From the NCBI GenBank assembly GCA_046313435.1, contig JBKBYG010000002.1:1-64000 (forward strand): a stretch of 64,000 nucleotides of DNA, written 5' to 3'. Below, piece after piece: positions 16,147 to 25,062 of this stretch. The position numbers and the translations under genes are program-made. The stretch comes from JBKBYG01 sp046313435. Lineage in GTDB: Bacteria; Pseudomonadota; Alphaproteobacteria; Rickettsiales; Arcanibacteraceae. How positions within the stretch are numbered: the first letter of the stretch is position 1; each line of letters begins with the position of its first letter. A model generated the notes under the pieces. The model did not search any database, was not told the origin of the DNA, and saw nothing but the letters and a program-made list of their open reading frames with translations.

Positions 16147-17556
16147 ATGTCTAATATATATAAGCAAAACATAGAAGCAAGGATTACTCAGTCATTATGT
16201 ATGACTCAGGAATTGCAACAATCAATTAAGCTTCTTCAATTATCATCAATTGAATTAAATCAATTCATTACTGCGCAACTTGAAACTAATCCTCTTCTTG
16301 AAACCTTAGAAGTCGATTCAGAAAATATTTCTGAAAATATTAAGAAAGAAGATAATGATTATATTACTCCTGAAATATATGAAAATACTTGGTCAAACAG
16401 TGAAAAAAACAATAGGAATGATTTTATAAATAGTAATTTGTCTCATTTAGAAAATTTTAGTAATAATTCTAAGAGCTTGAAGGAACAAGTAAGTGAACAA
16501 ATAAATCTTATAATTACCAATGATTTAAAAAGAAATATTGCTGAACATCTTTGCGATTTGTTAGATGAAAATGGCTATATAAGAGAAGATCTGAGTGATA
16601 TCGCGCTACAATTAAATTGCAATATACAGGAAATTACGGACACTCTTATAGAGCTTCAAAAACTTGAGCCTATCGGGATATTTGCAAGAAACCTTACTGA
16701 ATGTTTAACTATCCAACTTAAATATCAAAATTGTTACAATGAAGATTATGCGAGAGTTTTATTAAATTTAGATTTGCTTACAAATAGCAACAAGAAAATT
16801 ATTTTAAAAAAATGCGAACTTGATGAAGATCAGTTGAAAGAAATTTTGAATAAGATTAAAACGCTTAATCCTAAGCCGGGTAGTAATTATACCAATGAAA
16901 AAAGCAAATTCATTATTCCTGATGTTTATATTGTAAAAGACAAAACAGGAAAATATATAGCAAAAATTAATAATAGGATTACACAAAGTGTATATGTGAA
17001 TAATCAATATTATAATGATGTTAGGCCTAAAATAAAAAATACTGAAGATCAAAAATATTTATCTCATAATTTTACTACAGCTAACTGGCTATTAAAAGCT
17101 TTAAAGCAGAGAGCAGATACGTTACTAAAAGTAAGTAATGTTATAGCAGAAAAACAACAAAAATTTTTTGATTACGGAATAAAATATTTAACTCCCTTAA
17201 AACTTAAAGATATTGCAGTGGAACTTGATATTCATGAAAGTACAGTAAGTCGTGTGACGAGTAATAAATATATAAATACTCCAAGGGGAAATTTTGATAT
17301 GAAATATTTTTTTTCCACTTCACTATCTCCTTCTGCCGAACAACAAAACTCCTCAAGTACTTCCGTAAAATCTTTAATTAAAGATATTATTAGTGCTGAA
17401 AATGAAAATATTTTATCCGATGATGAAATATCTAAAATGCTTAAGAATTTAAACATCGATATTGCTAGAAGAACTGTTGCTAAATACCGTGAATCTTTAA
17501 ATATACCTACATCCTCACTTAGAAAGCGAGAAAAACACCTGCTTAATAATCTATAA
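16147..17556 (+). CDS. rpoN: RNA polymerase sigma-54 factor
   Basis: Alternative sigma factor that needs an AAA+ activator and recognises -24/-12 promoters. The 469-residue protein shows the Gln/Leu-rich activator-interacting region (QSLCMTQELQQSIKLLQLSS), a core-binding region (ILNKIKTLNPKPGS), the helix-turn-helix segment IAVELDIHESTVSRVTSNKY, and the RpoN box as ARRTVAKYRE near the C-terminus. All regions are intact. No activator with a sigma-54 interaction domain lies in the window and I did not find a convincing -24/-12 site. The gene is absent from the classical Rickettsia and Anaplasma/Ehrlichia genomes, so its presence helps place the organism. Confidence 0.95.
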   Translation: MSNIYKQNIEARITQSLCMTQELQQSIKLLQLSSIELNQFITAQLETNPLLETLEVDSENISENIKKEDNDYITPEIYENTWSNSEKNNRNDFINSNLSHLENFSNNSKSLKEQVSEQINLIITNDLKRNIAEHLCDLLDENGYIREDLSDIALQLNCNIQEITDTLIELQKLEPIGIFARNLTECLTIQLKYQNCYNEDYARVLLNLDLLTNSNKKIILKKCELDEDQLKEILNKIKTLNPKPGSNYTNEKSKFIIPDVYIVKDKTGKYIAKINNRITQSVYVNNQYYNDVRPKIKNTEDQKYLSHNFTTANWLLKALKQRADTLLKVSNVIAEKQQKFFDYGIKYLTPLKLKDIAVELDIHESTVSRVTSNKYINTPRGNFDMKYFFSTSLSPSAEQQNSSSTSVKSLIKDIISAENENILSDDEISKMLKNLNIDIARRTVAKYRESLNIPTSSLRKREKHLLNNL

Positions 17557-17641
17557 AGATTTAAAAATTTAATTAATTCGTTGCAAAATAAATTAATTAA
17601 TGTTAATATATTTAGTATTGTAAATTAATTATGGATGAATA

Positions 17642-19207
17642 ATGATAGATGAATTTTTAAATTCTTTAGAAGATCAGGTTAACTCAGCGGAAAAAGCACG
17701 AAGTATTTTTGAAATTATACTTAAAAATAATCAGAAAGAGCTTCATGATTATATACAAGAAAATCCATTAAGTATTTACGATCAAAATAAAGATGGAATA
17801 CTTCCAATAGGCTTTGCTATCGATAAAGATTTAGAATTAATGGTAGAGGTGCTTATTAAGAATAAGGCGGACGTTAATAGTTTTGTAAACCCATCTAATC
17901 AAGAGCAGCAATTAATACATTTAGCAACTAGGAAGCGTAATTTTAGAATTGTTAAACTTTTAGTTGATAATGGCGCAGATGTAAATTCAAAAGAGGTGGT
18001 ATATGATGAAAAAACAGTATCAAACACACCTTTACACCTAGCAGTTGAAAATATGGATTTTAATATTGTAGAGTTTTTGCTGAAAAATGGTGCAGATACT
18101 AATATTCTCAATGGTAAAAAAGAGGCAAGATGGCAAAGACCTATCGAAATTATTATGGATAATTTTAAAAAAATTTCTAGGGAGCAAGACAATCAACAAA
18201 TGTTAGATGACAATTTTAAGTTATTTAAATTGCTTTCTTTATATCCATATGATGGATTGTATGAATATATTGAGGAGAATTTTAATTGTTCAAAAGAATA
18301 TGGAGATGTTTTAAGAATTGTTCAACTAACAGATGCTATTTATTTGAGTAACCAAACAATAGGAGGGTGTGATCCCGAAAGTTTTGCGTTAAGTTTAGAT
18401 TTTATAAATGATAATAACATTTATTGGTCGGAATTTGTAAACGAAGATCTCGAATTAATTGATAATATTGCTATTAAAGAGCTAGTAATTCCAAGGTTAA
18501 AGGTTCGTTGTAAGCAAAAAGGTATAGGTGATATTTTATTAGACCTACCTAACGAAATTCCTGAAATAATCTCTTATGCAGTAAATAAGTATTTACAGAC
18601 TAATCAAGAAAATAAAAAACAATTATTTAAAGATTTGGATAGTTGTTTTTCAGAAATTCATTATCAAAGAAATCCTGCGAATTTTTCAGCAATGAGTTAC
18701 TATGACCTGAAGAGAATTGCAGTAAATAATTATGCGGAAGATAGCCAAGATATGCGTAATAGTTTAACTTATTATGATCAAAATCCTCAATATAAACCTA
18801 AAAATTATTTTTTATATTTAATTGATCCTAAAAATCAAAAAGAAGTAAGGAAGTTGGTGATCGAGCATTATGAAGTATTCAATGAAATATTTAAGACAAT
18901 AAAAAATTCAGAAGCATGTTTTAATTGGGACATAACCAAACAAATAAATAGTTTCTTGAATTTTGATAAATTAATTAGCCTGCAGGAAGTTGAGCATTAT
19001 CGTTTAAATAAGCTAATGCAAAAAAATATTAAGCTTAAAGAGCAGTTAGAAGCTTTACAGAATTTAAACAAAGAAGCTGCAATTAAAGAGGGTAAGAAAG
19101 AAGAGCAAGATGACAATAAATGGCAAAATGTAGCAAATGGGAAAAGAGGAACTGATAGAAAGGATGATAATCCTAACAAGAAGCAGTGTAAAGGAGGGCG
19201 TTCTTAA
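17642..19207 (+). CDS. Ankyrin-repeat protein with shared C-terminal module (paralogue B)
   Basis: 521 residues. Residues ~45-170 hold three to four ankyrin repeats (QLIHLATRKRNFRIVKLLVDNGADVNS and NTPLHLAVENMDFNIVEFLLKNGADTNI). The rest parallels the protein at 9080-10426: LVIPRLKV, FSAMSYYDLKRIA, YYDQNPQYKPKNYFLYLIDP at ~residue 380, then a coiled-coil-like stretch and a charged tail with KWQNVANGKRG and a lysine-rich end. There is no signal peptide. Its last four bases overlap the convergent alkA gene. It is probably a secreted or host-interacting protein by analogy; function unknown. Confidence 0.8.
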   Translation: MIDEFLNSLEDQVNSAEKARSIFEIILKNNQKELHDYIQENPLSIYDQNKDGILPIGFAIDKDLELMVEVLIKNKADVNSFVNPSNQEQQLIHLATRKRNFRIVKLLVDNGADVNSKEVVYDEKTVSNTPLHLAVENMDFNIVEFLLKNGADTNILNGKKEARWQRPIEIIMDNFKKISREQDNQQMLDDNFKLFKLLSLYPYDGLYEYIEENFNCSKEYGDVLRIVQLTDAIYLSNQTIGGCDPESFALSLDFINDNNIYWSEFVNEDLELIDNIAIKELVIPRLKVRCKQKGIGDILLDLPNEIPEIISYAVNKYLQTNQENKKQLFKDLDSCFSEIHYQRNPANFSAMSYYDLKRIAVNNYAEDSQDMRNSLTYYDQNPQYKPKNYFLYLIDPKNQKEVRKLVIEHYEVFNEIFKTIKNSEACFNWDITKQINSFLNFDKLISLQEVEHYRLNKLMQKNIKLKEQLEALQNLNKEAAIKEGKKEEQDDNKWQNVANGKRGTDRKDDNPNKKQCKGGRS

Positions 19208-19821
19208 TAATTAATAACAAAAGGATCAAGACTGCACCATAAATACCAAGTAGCAACTGTTCTATATGGGCGCCATATTTCTGATACAGTAAATATCTGA
19301 TCCTTAGTCATTTTCATACTAGAATTGTAATTATTTTCTATCGCTTTTATAAGACCTATATCTGCTAAAGGTAAAATATCAGGGCTGCTTAGATGAAACA
19401 TTAAAAACATTTCTGCGGTCCATCTCCCTACACCTTTTATCTTGATTAATTCACTAGCAATTATTTCTTCTTCAAATAAAAGAAATTCTTCAAGATTGAA
19501 ATTAGGTTCACAAAAAAATTTAGCAATATTTTTAAAATAATTTATCTTTTGATAAGATAATCCAATTTCTTTTAATAAAATTTCTTCACTCAATAAAATA
19601 TTTTCTGCGGTTAAAGGAGTAATTCTTTCTTGTAACCTTTCCCATATTTTCATAGCAGCTTTTACTGAAATTTGTTGTCCAATAATAGCTCGTATAATTG
19701 TATGAAAAGGATCTAATGATTTAATTAAATGTTGATCAGAATAATTTTCAATTAATTTTGCTAAAACAGTATCTTTTTGCGATAGATATATTACAGCTTT
19801 ATCCCAGTAATGCGGCTTCAT
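19204..19821 (-). CDS. alkA: DNA-3-methyladenine glycosylase (AlkA-like, HhH-GPD)
   Basis: Base-excision repair glycosylase that removes alkylated purines. FHTIIRAIIGQQISVKAA and the helix-hairpin-helix IKGVGRWTAEMFLMF, followed by ILPLADIGLIKAI with the catalytic aspartate, identify the HhH-GPD fold. WRPYRTVATWYLW is typical of the AlkA/Mag branch. I start at ATG 19821 (MKPHYWDKA), where homologous proteins begin; an in-frame ATG at 19887 would add a 22-residue basic extension. 205 residues is normal for the compact form. Confidence 0.85.
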   Translation of the reverse strand: MKPHYWDKAVIYLSQKDTVLAKLIENYSDQHLIKSLDPFHTIIRAIIGQQISVKAAMKIWERLQERITPLTAENILLSEEILLKEIGLSYQKINYFKNIAKFFCEPNFNLEEFLLFEEEIIASELIKIKGVGRWTAEMFLMFHLSSPDILPLADIGLIKAIENNYNSSMKMTKDQIFTVSEIWRPYRTVATWYLWCSLDPFVINY

Positions 19822-20075
19822 AAAAATATTTCTTTTTATTAATAATTTGTTAACCTTTGTATGTAATAATTTATGCCTTAAATTCATAATTTTTTTATAA
19901 TTATTATATATTAATAAAATTATGTAAAAATATGAACTACTAATGTAGAAAAAACATTGCGATTTTCAATAAAAAATATTAGATGATAGTATTTTATATT
20001 AACAATCAGTTAAAAACAAATTAAAATAAGCTTAGTTTACAGCTTATTAAATAATTAAATATAGGGGAATTACAA

Positions 20076-21149
20076 GTGCGAATTTTAAACGCTATGTTTG
20101 GCCGCAAAAAAGGCGGTATTGAACAAGCTTTTATTGATTATAGTAAGAGTTTACATGATTTAGGCTGTAATGTAACTGCGCTTGCTTATCAAGATGCGCC
20201 AATAATCAACTCTTTACCAAAGGAAATTGAGGTAAGATCGATTACTAACTTTGGCCAATGGGATCCATTGGCAGTTTGGAAGCTAAAAAAAATCATAAAA
20301 GAAATTAATCCTGACGTAATTGTTACTCATGGAAACAGAGCTACAACTTTACTAAATAAAGCAATTAACAATATACCTGTCGTAACTGTATGCCATAATT
20401 ATAATGTTAAGCAGATGGGTGATTGTAAAACTTTAATTACTGTAACGGAAGATTTAAGAAAAAGTATAATTAAAAAAGGTGGCGACGGAGATAATATTTA
20501 TACAATACCTAATATGGTATATCTGCCGGCAGATTTAAAATTACGTAATTATGTGATGCATGAGCCACCTGTCATTGGGGCTATGGGAAGATTTGTTACG
20601 AAAAAAGGATTTAACGTGTATTTAAGAGCTCTCTCTATTTTGCGTAATAGAGGGGTTAATTTTCGTGCGATACTAGGTGGTGCAGGTACTGACTTAGAGA
20701 AATTAAAAAAACTTGCAGAAAATCTTGCTATAATGGATATAGTTTCATTTCCAGGCTGGATTGAAGATAAAGAAGAATTTTTTTCATCAATAGATCTATT
20801 TTGCGTGCCATCACTCCATGAACCTTTCGGTATTGTTATACTTGAGGCATTTATGCATTCTGTGCCTATTATTGCTACAGATACTGAAGGTCCAATGGAA
20901 ATTATCAAACCTCATATTAATGGAATGATAGTAGAAGCAGGTGAAGCTGATGCATTAGCAGATGCGATGGAAAGATTAATTAAGAATCCAAAAGCGGCTG
21001 AGAGAATAAGTAAAGAAGGTTTTGAAACAGTGACAAACATTTATGATAGTAAAATGGTTGGTAAAAAGCTGTATCAAATACTTGAAAAAGTTATAAATAC
21101 TCATAAAGAAAATATGCCTGCTGAAACTGAATCAATGATGATCGAGTAA
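20076..21149 (+). CDS. GT4-type glycosyltransferase
   Basis: 357-residue glycosyltransferase of the GT-B fold. The N-terminus MRILNAMFGRKKGGIEQAF binds acceptor, and the C-terminal part shows GAMGRFVTKKGF, VSFPGWIEDKEEFF, LFCVPSLHEPFGIVILEAF and ATDTEGPMEII, the EX7E-type donor-sugar site of family 4. It starts at GTG 20076 behind a good AGGGGA. It heads a probable operon with rlmE and the ELM1-like gene. The product (envelope glycan or glycolipid) is not determined by the sequence. Confidence 0.85.
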   Translation: MRILNAMFGRKKGGIEQAFIDYSKSLHDLGCNVTALAYQDAPIINSLPKEIEVRSITNFGQWDPLAVWKLKKIIKEINPDVIVTHGNRATTLLNKAINNIPVVTVCHNYNVKQMGDCKTLITVTEDLRKSIIKKGGDGDNIYTIPNMVYLPADLKLRNYVMHEPPVIGAMGRFVTKKGFNVYLRALSILRNRGVNFRAILGGAGTDLEKLKKLAENLAIMDIVSFPGWIEDKEEFFSSIDLFCVPSLHEPFGIVILEAFMHSVPIIATDTEGPMEIIKPHINGMIVEAGEADALADAMERLIKNPKAAERISKEGFETVTNIYDSKMVGKKLYQILEKVINTHKENMPAETESMMIE

Positions 21150-21154
21150 GTTTA

Positions 21155-21838
21155 TTGTCTAATATTAAAAATAATAAGGGCGGAAGATCTCTCACAGTAA
21201 AGGTAAAAACCGCTAAAAGAAGAAAAATATCCTCCAGTAAGTGGTTGGCTAGACAATTAAATGATCCATATGTACAAGAGGCTAAAAAAGAAGGATACAG
21301 ATCAAGGGCGGCATTTAAGCTGAAAGAAATAAACGAAAAGTTTAATATTATTAAACCGAGTAGTGTTGTTATTGATATTGGTGCAGCACCAGGTGGGTGG
21401 ACACAAATTGCTCTTGAAACAATTAAAGAATCTAAGGGTGGAAAAGTCATTGCTATTGATATAAGCCCGATGGAAGAAATTAATAGAGCGATTATTATAA
21501 CACATGATTTTCTTGCGCCTGAAATAGCCGATATAATCAAAATTCATTTGCATTCAAAAGCTGATTTAGTAATGAGCGATATGGCTGCTTCTTCTTGCGG
21601 ACATGCACCAACGGATCATTTGAAAATTATAGCTCTATGTGAGGCAGCATTCGAATTTGCTAAAGATAATTTAGCAGAAGGCGGTTCATTTGTTGCTAAA
21701 ATATTGAAAGGTGGTACAGAAAACACTCTACTTACAGAAATAAAACAAAAATTTAGACAAGTAAAGCATTTTAAGCCCCCTTCAAGTAGAAGTGACTCTG
21801 CAGAAAGCTATATAGTAGCTACTGGATTCCATTCGTGA
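21155..21838 (+). CDS. rlmE: 23S rRNA 2'-O-ribose methyltransferase RlmE (FtsJ)
   Basis: Methylates the ribose of U2552 in 23S rRNA during late 50S assembly. The 227-residue protein carries the alphaproteobacterial N-terminal extension (GGRSLTVKVKTAKRRKISSS), the RSRAAFKL lysine, the SAM motif VIDIGAAPGGW, the aspartate in MSDMAA, the lysine in VAKILKGG and the glutamate in SDSAESY, which together form the K-D-K-E tetrad. It starts at TTG 21155, five bases after the preceding gene, and its stop overlaps the next GTG by four bases. Confidence 0.92.
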   Translation: MSNIKNNKGGRSLTVKVKTAKRRKISSSKWLARQLNDPYVQEAKKEGYRSRAAFKLKEINEKFNIIKPSSVVIDIGAAPGGWTQIALETIKESKGGKVIAIDISPMEEINRAIIITHDFLAPEIADIIKIHLHSKADLVMSDMAASSCGHAPTDHLKIIALCEAAFEFAKDNLAEGGSFVAKILKGGTENTLLTEIKQKFRQVKHFKPPSSRSDSAESYIVATGFHS

Positions 21839-22818
21839 GAAAACATCCCGCAACATGGGTTCTTATTGATGATCGAGCAGGGAATACCTCGCAAACAATT
21901 GGACTTGCTGAAGCTATTGGAATCCCTTATCAAATAAAAAAAATTACCTACAATAAATTTTCTTATATACCTAATATATTTATTGGTGCATCTTTATTAA
22001 CTATTACTGAAGATTCAAAAAAGCAATTAATTGCTCCATATCCGGAAGTTATTATAAGTTCTGGGAGAAGGCTTGCTCCAATAGCGAGATATTTAAAAAA
22101 ACAAAATCCATCAATTAAGTTATTCCATATGATGTGGCCAGAAGCAGGGATAAAAGATTTTGATCTTATAATAACTCCAAGCCATGATAAAAGAATTATA
22201 AGAAGTAATATGGTAGAAACTATTGGTTCAATTCATAATGTTAATTCGCAAGTCTTATCGCAAGAAGTTCAAAAATTTATGCCTCAAATTGAAGGCTTAC
22301 CTAGACCATATATATCTGTATTAATAGGTGGTAACAGTAAAACAGGGTGCTTTACTAAAGATAATGCTGAGATATTTATTGACTATATAAATAATTTACA
22401 GGAAACTCTTAAAGCAACTATTCTTGTTACTACGAGCAGAAGAACAAGCAAGGATGTTATAGAATTAATTAGTGCAAACCTTAATGAGCCAAACTATATA
22501 TATAGTTATAATATTTCCAGTAATGAGAAGAATCCGTATATGGGGATGATCGGAGTAGGTGATGTAATAATTGTTACAGGTGATTCTATATCAATGTGTT
22601 CAGAAGCGTGTTATACCGGGAAACCAGTGTATGTTTATTCTGATAAGGAATTTTGTTCTTCTAAGCATTTGTTATTTCATAAACAAATATTTGATTTAAA
22701 TTTGGCAAAAGACATAAGAAATATTGAGGGTGATAATATATTTCAAATCGATAATAAACTAAATGAAGTATACAGAATTGCAGAATATATTAAAAATAAA
22801 TTTAGTGATATTTATTGA
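21835..22818 (+). CDS. ELM1-like protein (mitochondrial fission ELM1 family)
   Basis: 327 residues starting at GTG 21835 in a GTGA overlap with rlmE. The start WVLIDDRAGNTSQTIGLAEAI, the central VLIGGNSK and the late GDVIIVTGDSISMCSEACYTGKPVYVY match the ELM1 family. That family is widespread in Alphaproteobacteria and has a plant homologue linked to mitochondrial fission. The fold is glycosyltransferase-like (GT-B), and the neighbouring glycosyltransferase supports an envelope-glycan role; this is an inference. Its last seven bases overlap the convergent LRR gene. Confidence 0.8.
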   Translation: MRKHPATWVLIDDRAGNTSQTIGLAEAIGIPYQIKKITYNKFSYIPNIFIGASLLTITEDSKKQLIAPYPEVIISSGRRLAPIARYLKKQNPSIKLFHMMWPEAGIKDFDLIITPSHDKRIIRSNMVETIGSIHNVNSQVLSQEVQKFMPQIEGLPRPYISVLIGGNSKTGCFTKDNAEIFIDYINNLQETLKATILVTTSRRTSKDVIELISANLNEPNYIYSYNISSNEKNPYMGMIGVGDVIIVTGDSISMCSEACYTGKPVYVYSDKEFCSSKHLLFHKQIFDLNLAKDIRNIEGDNIFQIDNKLNEVYRIAEYIKNKFSDIY

Positions 22819-23630
22819 ATTTGGCATTTCGACTTCTTATTAAGTGAAAGTTCTGTATATGATGATGCTTCTCTAGGTTTGCCAGGCTTTATATCATAAG
22901 GTGATAAATATTTGCCAATATTATTCAGTATATCTTTTGGTAATATCATAGACTGATGTTGTTTAACAATACGATCTGACCAAGTATATTGAAAAGAATC
23001 CTTAGATTTGTTTATAAGATTTCTAGCTTTTTCAAAATCATATTTATATTCTATCACTAAGATATATTCAATCGCAGCTTCACTTAAATAAATATTCTTC
23101 AAGTTTATATTTTTACTTTCTTTGTTGTTAATTATTATATCTGAAACTTCTAACGCTTTAAAATAATTTTGTGTTTTTTCGTCATTATAAAAAATTAAAT
23201 TTGGATTATTTTTAACTAAATTAATGCTCTGTATAGATAAGTTTTTTTGTTTTGTAGAAATTTTATTTCCTTTGCTGTCAAATTCTTTTAAATTTAATTC
23301 TCCAGAATTAGTATTTACCTCAATAAAGATATTATCTAACCCAATTGCAATTATTGATTTACTTTGCTTAAAAGCATCACATAAAATCTTTGTTACAGTA
23401 AGATTATTACTAATATTGCTATTATCCCTTAAATCCAGAGATTTTATATAGCTGCTTTTAATAATCATTTGTGATAAAGATAAAGCATCCTTGTCTGAAA
23501 TAAAATGATTTGAAATTTTAATAATCTTGAATAATTTACTAGTCGTAAGCATATTTGCAGTTTCTTCGATAAACCCTTTTCCTATGAAACTATTAATATT
23601 TAAAGGTGTAAAATAATATTCCGAATTCAT
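22812..23630 (-). CDS. LRR-family protein with LPKDIL motif and CaaX tail (paralogue 1)
   Basis: 272 residues; shortest of three tandem paralogues. It has two weak ribonuclease-inhibitor-type leucine-rich repeats (YIKSLDLRDNSNIS and SIIAIGLDNIF). A middle segment shared with the other two follows (LIFYNDEKTQNYFKALEVSDII), then a YILVIEYKYDFEKARNLINK helix region. The F-box-like ILPKDILNNIGKYLSPYDI sits at ~residue 228. The C-terminus is KKSKCQIQ, so a cysteine lies four from the end with basic residues before it. No signal peptide is present. It is predicted to be a host-directed effector; this is an inference from eukaryote-like motifs. Confidence 0.72.
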   Translation of the reverse strand: MNSEYYFTPLNINSFIGKGFIEETANMLTTSKLFKIIKISNHFISDKDALSLSQMIIKSSYIKSLDLRDNSNISNNLTVTKILCDAFKQSKSIIAIGLDNIFIEVNTNSGELNLKEFDSKGNKISTKQKNLSIQSINLVKNNPNLIFYNDEKTQNYFKALEVSDIIINNKESKNINLKNIYLSEAAIEYILVIEYKYDFEKARNLINKSKDSFQYTWSDRIVKQHQSMILPKDILNNIGKYLSPYDIKPGKPREASSYTELSLNKKSKCQIQ

Positions 23631-23661
23631 TACAGTATTTTGCGTTACAATTGTTAAAATA

Positions 23662-23703
23662 ATATAAATTATAAGCTTTATTTAATGAGCCTATAATTTA
23701 TAT
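23662..23703. terminator. Hairpin between LRR paralogues 2 and 1
   Basis: ATATAAATTATA (23662-23673) is the exact complement of TATAATTTATAT (23692-23703), extended by a GC/GC pair across one mismatch. It lies just after the stop of LRR paralogue 2, so it may end that transcript, which would give paralogue 1 its own promoter. Confidence 0.5.
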
Positions 23704-23709
23704 AAGAGG

Positions 23710-24906
23710 CTACATGGTTATGCATTTGCCTTTATGAGAATCATTATCTTTTATAAGGGTTTTAATCAAAGACTTTGTCTGCTTGTCTCTGTTGAGATTG
23801 ATATATGCTTTAGCCGATTTTAAAGTTTTAACTGATAAGATATTCTCATTATGTTTAATATACTGAACAAGTGCCCTATCATCTAAGTTATCTAATAATA
23901 TATGTTGAAGGAAATTATTATTAACTCTAGAATTAGAAGAAAAACTTATATAATCCTTACCGAAAAACCCGCTTACATAACTTAGAATATCTTTAGGTAA
24001 AGGAGACTTTGTATTAAATTCCTCTTCTTTGCATATTAATTTCACCCATTTACTGTTAAGAGAACTATTTCTAGCTTTTTCAATTAGTTCTTCAGCCTTA
24101 ACTCCTGGGGTTTTGTGCCTGTAAATTAATATGTATTTAACAGCTTCCTCGTTCTGAGCTAAGACTTTAAGAAAATCATAAGGTAAATCATCAAACTGAC
24201 CTATTTTCAATTTTTCTATGATGTTTTCAATTTTCTTATAGTTAGAAATTTCATTGCCATTAAAATAAATTATATTCTGATTTAATTCAACTGCTGTTTT
24301 AAGTCTTTTAGCTGCTTTAATTGCTATATCATCCTTTTGAAATCCAAGATTAATAACGTGAATTATGCTACAGCTTAAATCATCATTTATTCTAAAATAT
24401 TCATTTACTAAATTAGGCATTAATATCATTAAGGATTTATTTTCGATAGCTATATTAGCCAACGCTTTCTGAGCTTTGAAATTTTTATCAATATTATTTT
24501 CTTGTAGATTAAGCCGTTTTATAGTTTTATTGTTATTAAATATTTGAGTTAGTGAAATTATTCCTCTACCAGTAATTGAATTATTGCTAATATTAAAATG
24601 GGTTACTGTAGTATTCGTTGCAAGTGCTCCAGCTATTTCATTTATTCCATCCGATCTAATTCTATTATTAGCTAGATTCAGATGAGTTATATTTTTGTTA
24701 TTTTGAAGTATTTGAACAATATGTTTAGCGCCCTGTTCAGTAATATTATTAGCGCTAAGATCGAGTTTAGTAACTATGTTATTTCCTTCTAATTCTTTTG
24801 CAATTAACTTTAGAATATCATTGGTAATATGGCTACGGCTTAAATTAATATAAGCTTTATCTAAATTAAAATCTTTTCCATTAATTAACATCTCTTGCCT
24901 TATCAT
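23710..24906 (-). CDS. LRR-family protein with LPKDIL motif and CaaX tail (paralogue 2)
   Basis: 398 residues; the clearest LRR protein of the trio. Residues ~40-160 hold four ribonuclease-inhibitor-type repeats of 28 residues (TKLDLSANNITEQGAKHIVQIL; THLNLANNRIRSDGINEIA; THFNISNNSITGRGIISL; KRLNLQENNID). Next come the shared middle segment (IIYFNGNEISNYKKIENIIEKL), YILIYRHKTPGVKAEELIEKA, and F-box-like PLPKDILSYVSGFFG at ~residue 301. A helical tail shared with paralogue 3 ends in HKGKCITM, a CaaX-type terminus. There is no signal peptide. Function is unknown; a protein-interaction effector is likely. Confidence 0.78.
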   Translation of the reverse strand: MIRQEMLINGKDFNLDKAYINLSRSHITNDILKLIAKELEGNNIVTKLDLSANNITEQGAKHIVQILQNNKNITHLNLANNRIRSDGINEIAGALATNTTVTHFNISNNSITGRGIISLTQIFNNNKTIKRLNLQENNIDKNFKAQKALANIAIENKSLMILMPNLVNEYFRINDDLSCSIIHVINLGFQKDDIAIKAAKRLKTAVELNQNIIYFNGNEISNYKKIENIIEKLKIGQFDDLPYDFLKVLAQNEEAVKYILIYRHKTPGVKAEELIEKARNSSLNSKWVKLICKEEEFNTKSPLPKDILSYVSGFFGKDYISFSSNSRVNNNFLQHILLDNLDDRALVQYIKHNENILSVKTLKSAKAYINLNRDKQTKSLIKTLIKDNDSHKGKCITM

Positions 24907-25062
24907 AAAAATTAATTAACAAAAATTAACATAAATATAGTATTCTGTAAAGTTGAATTTACTATTTTTAAAAAAAGACTAGTAACATTAAAAATATTAA
25001 ATCAAATTACTTCATATATAATAAAGATTAAATAATATTTTTGTGTAAATACCATATGAAAT

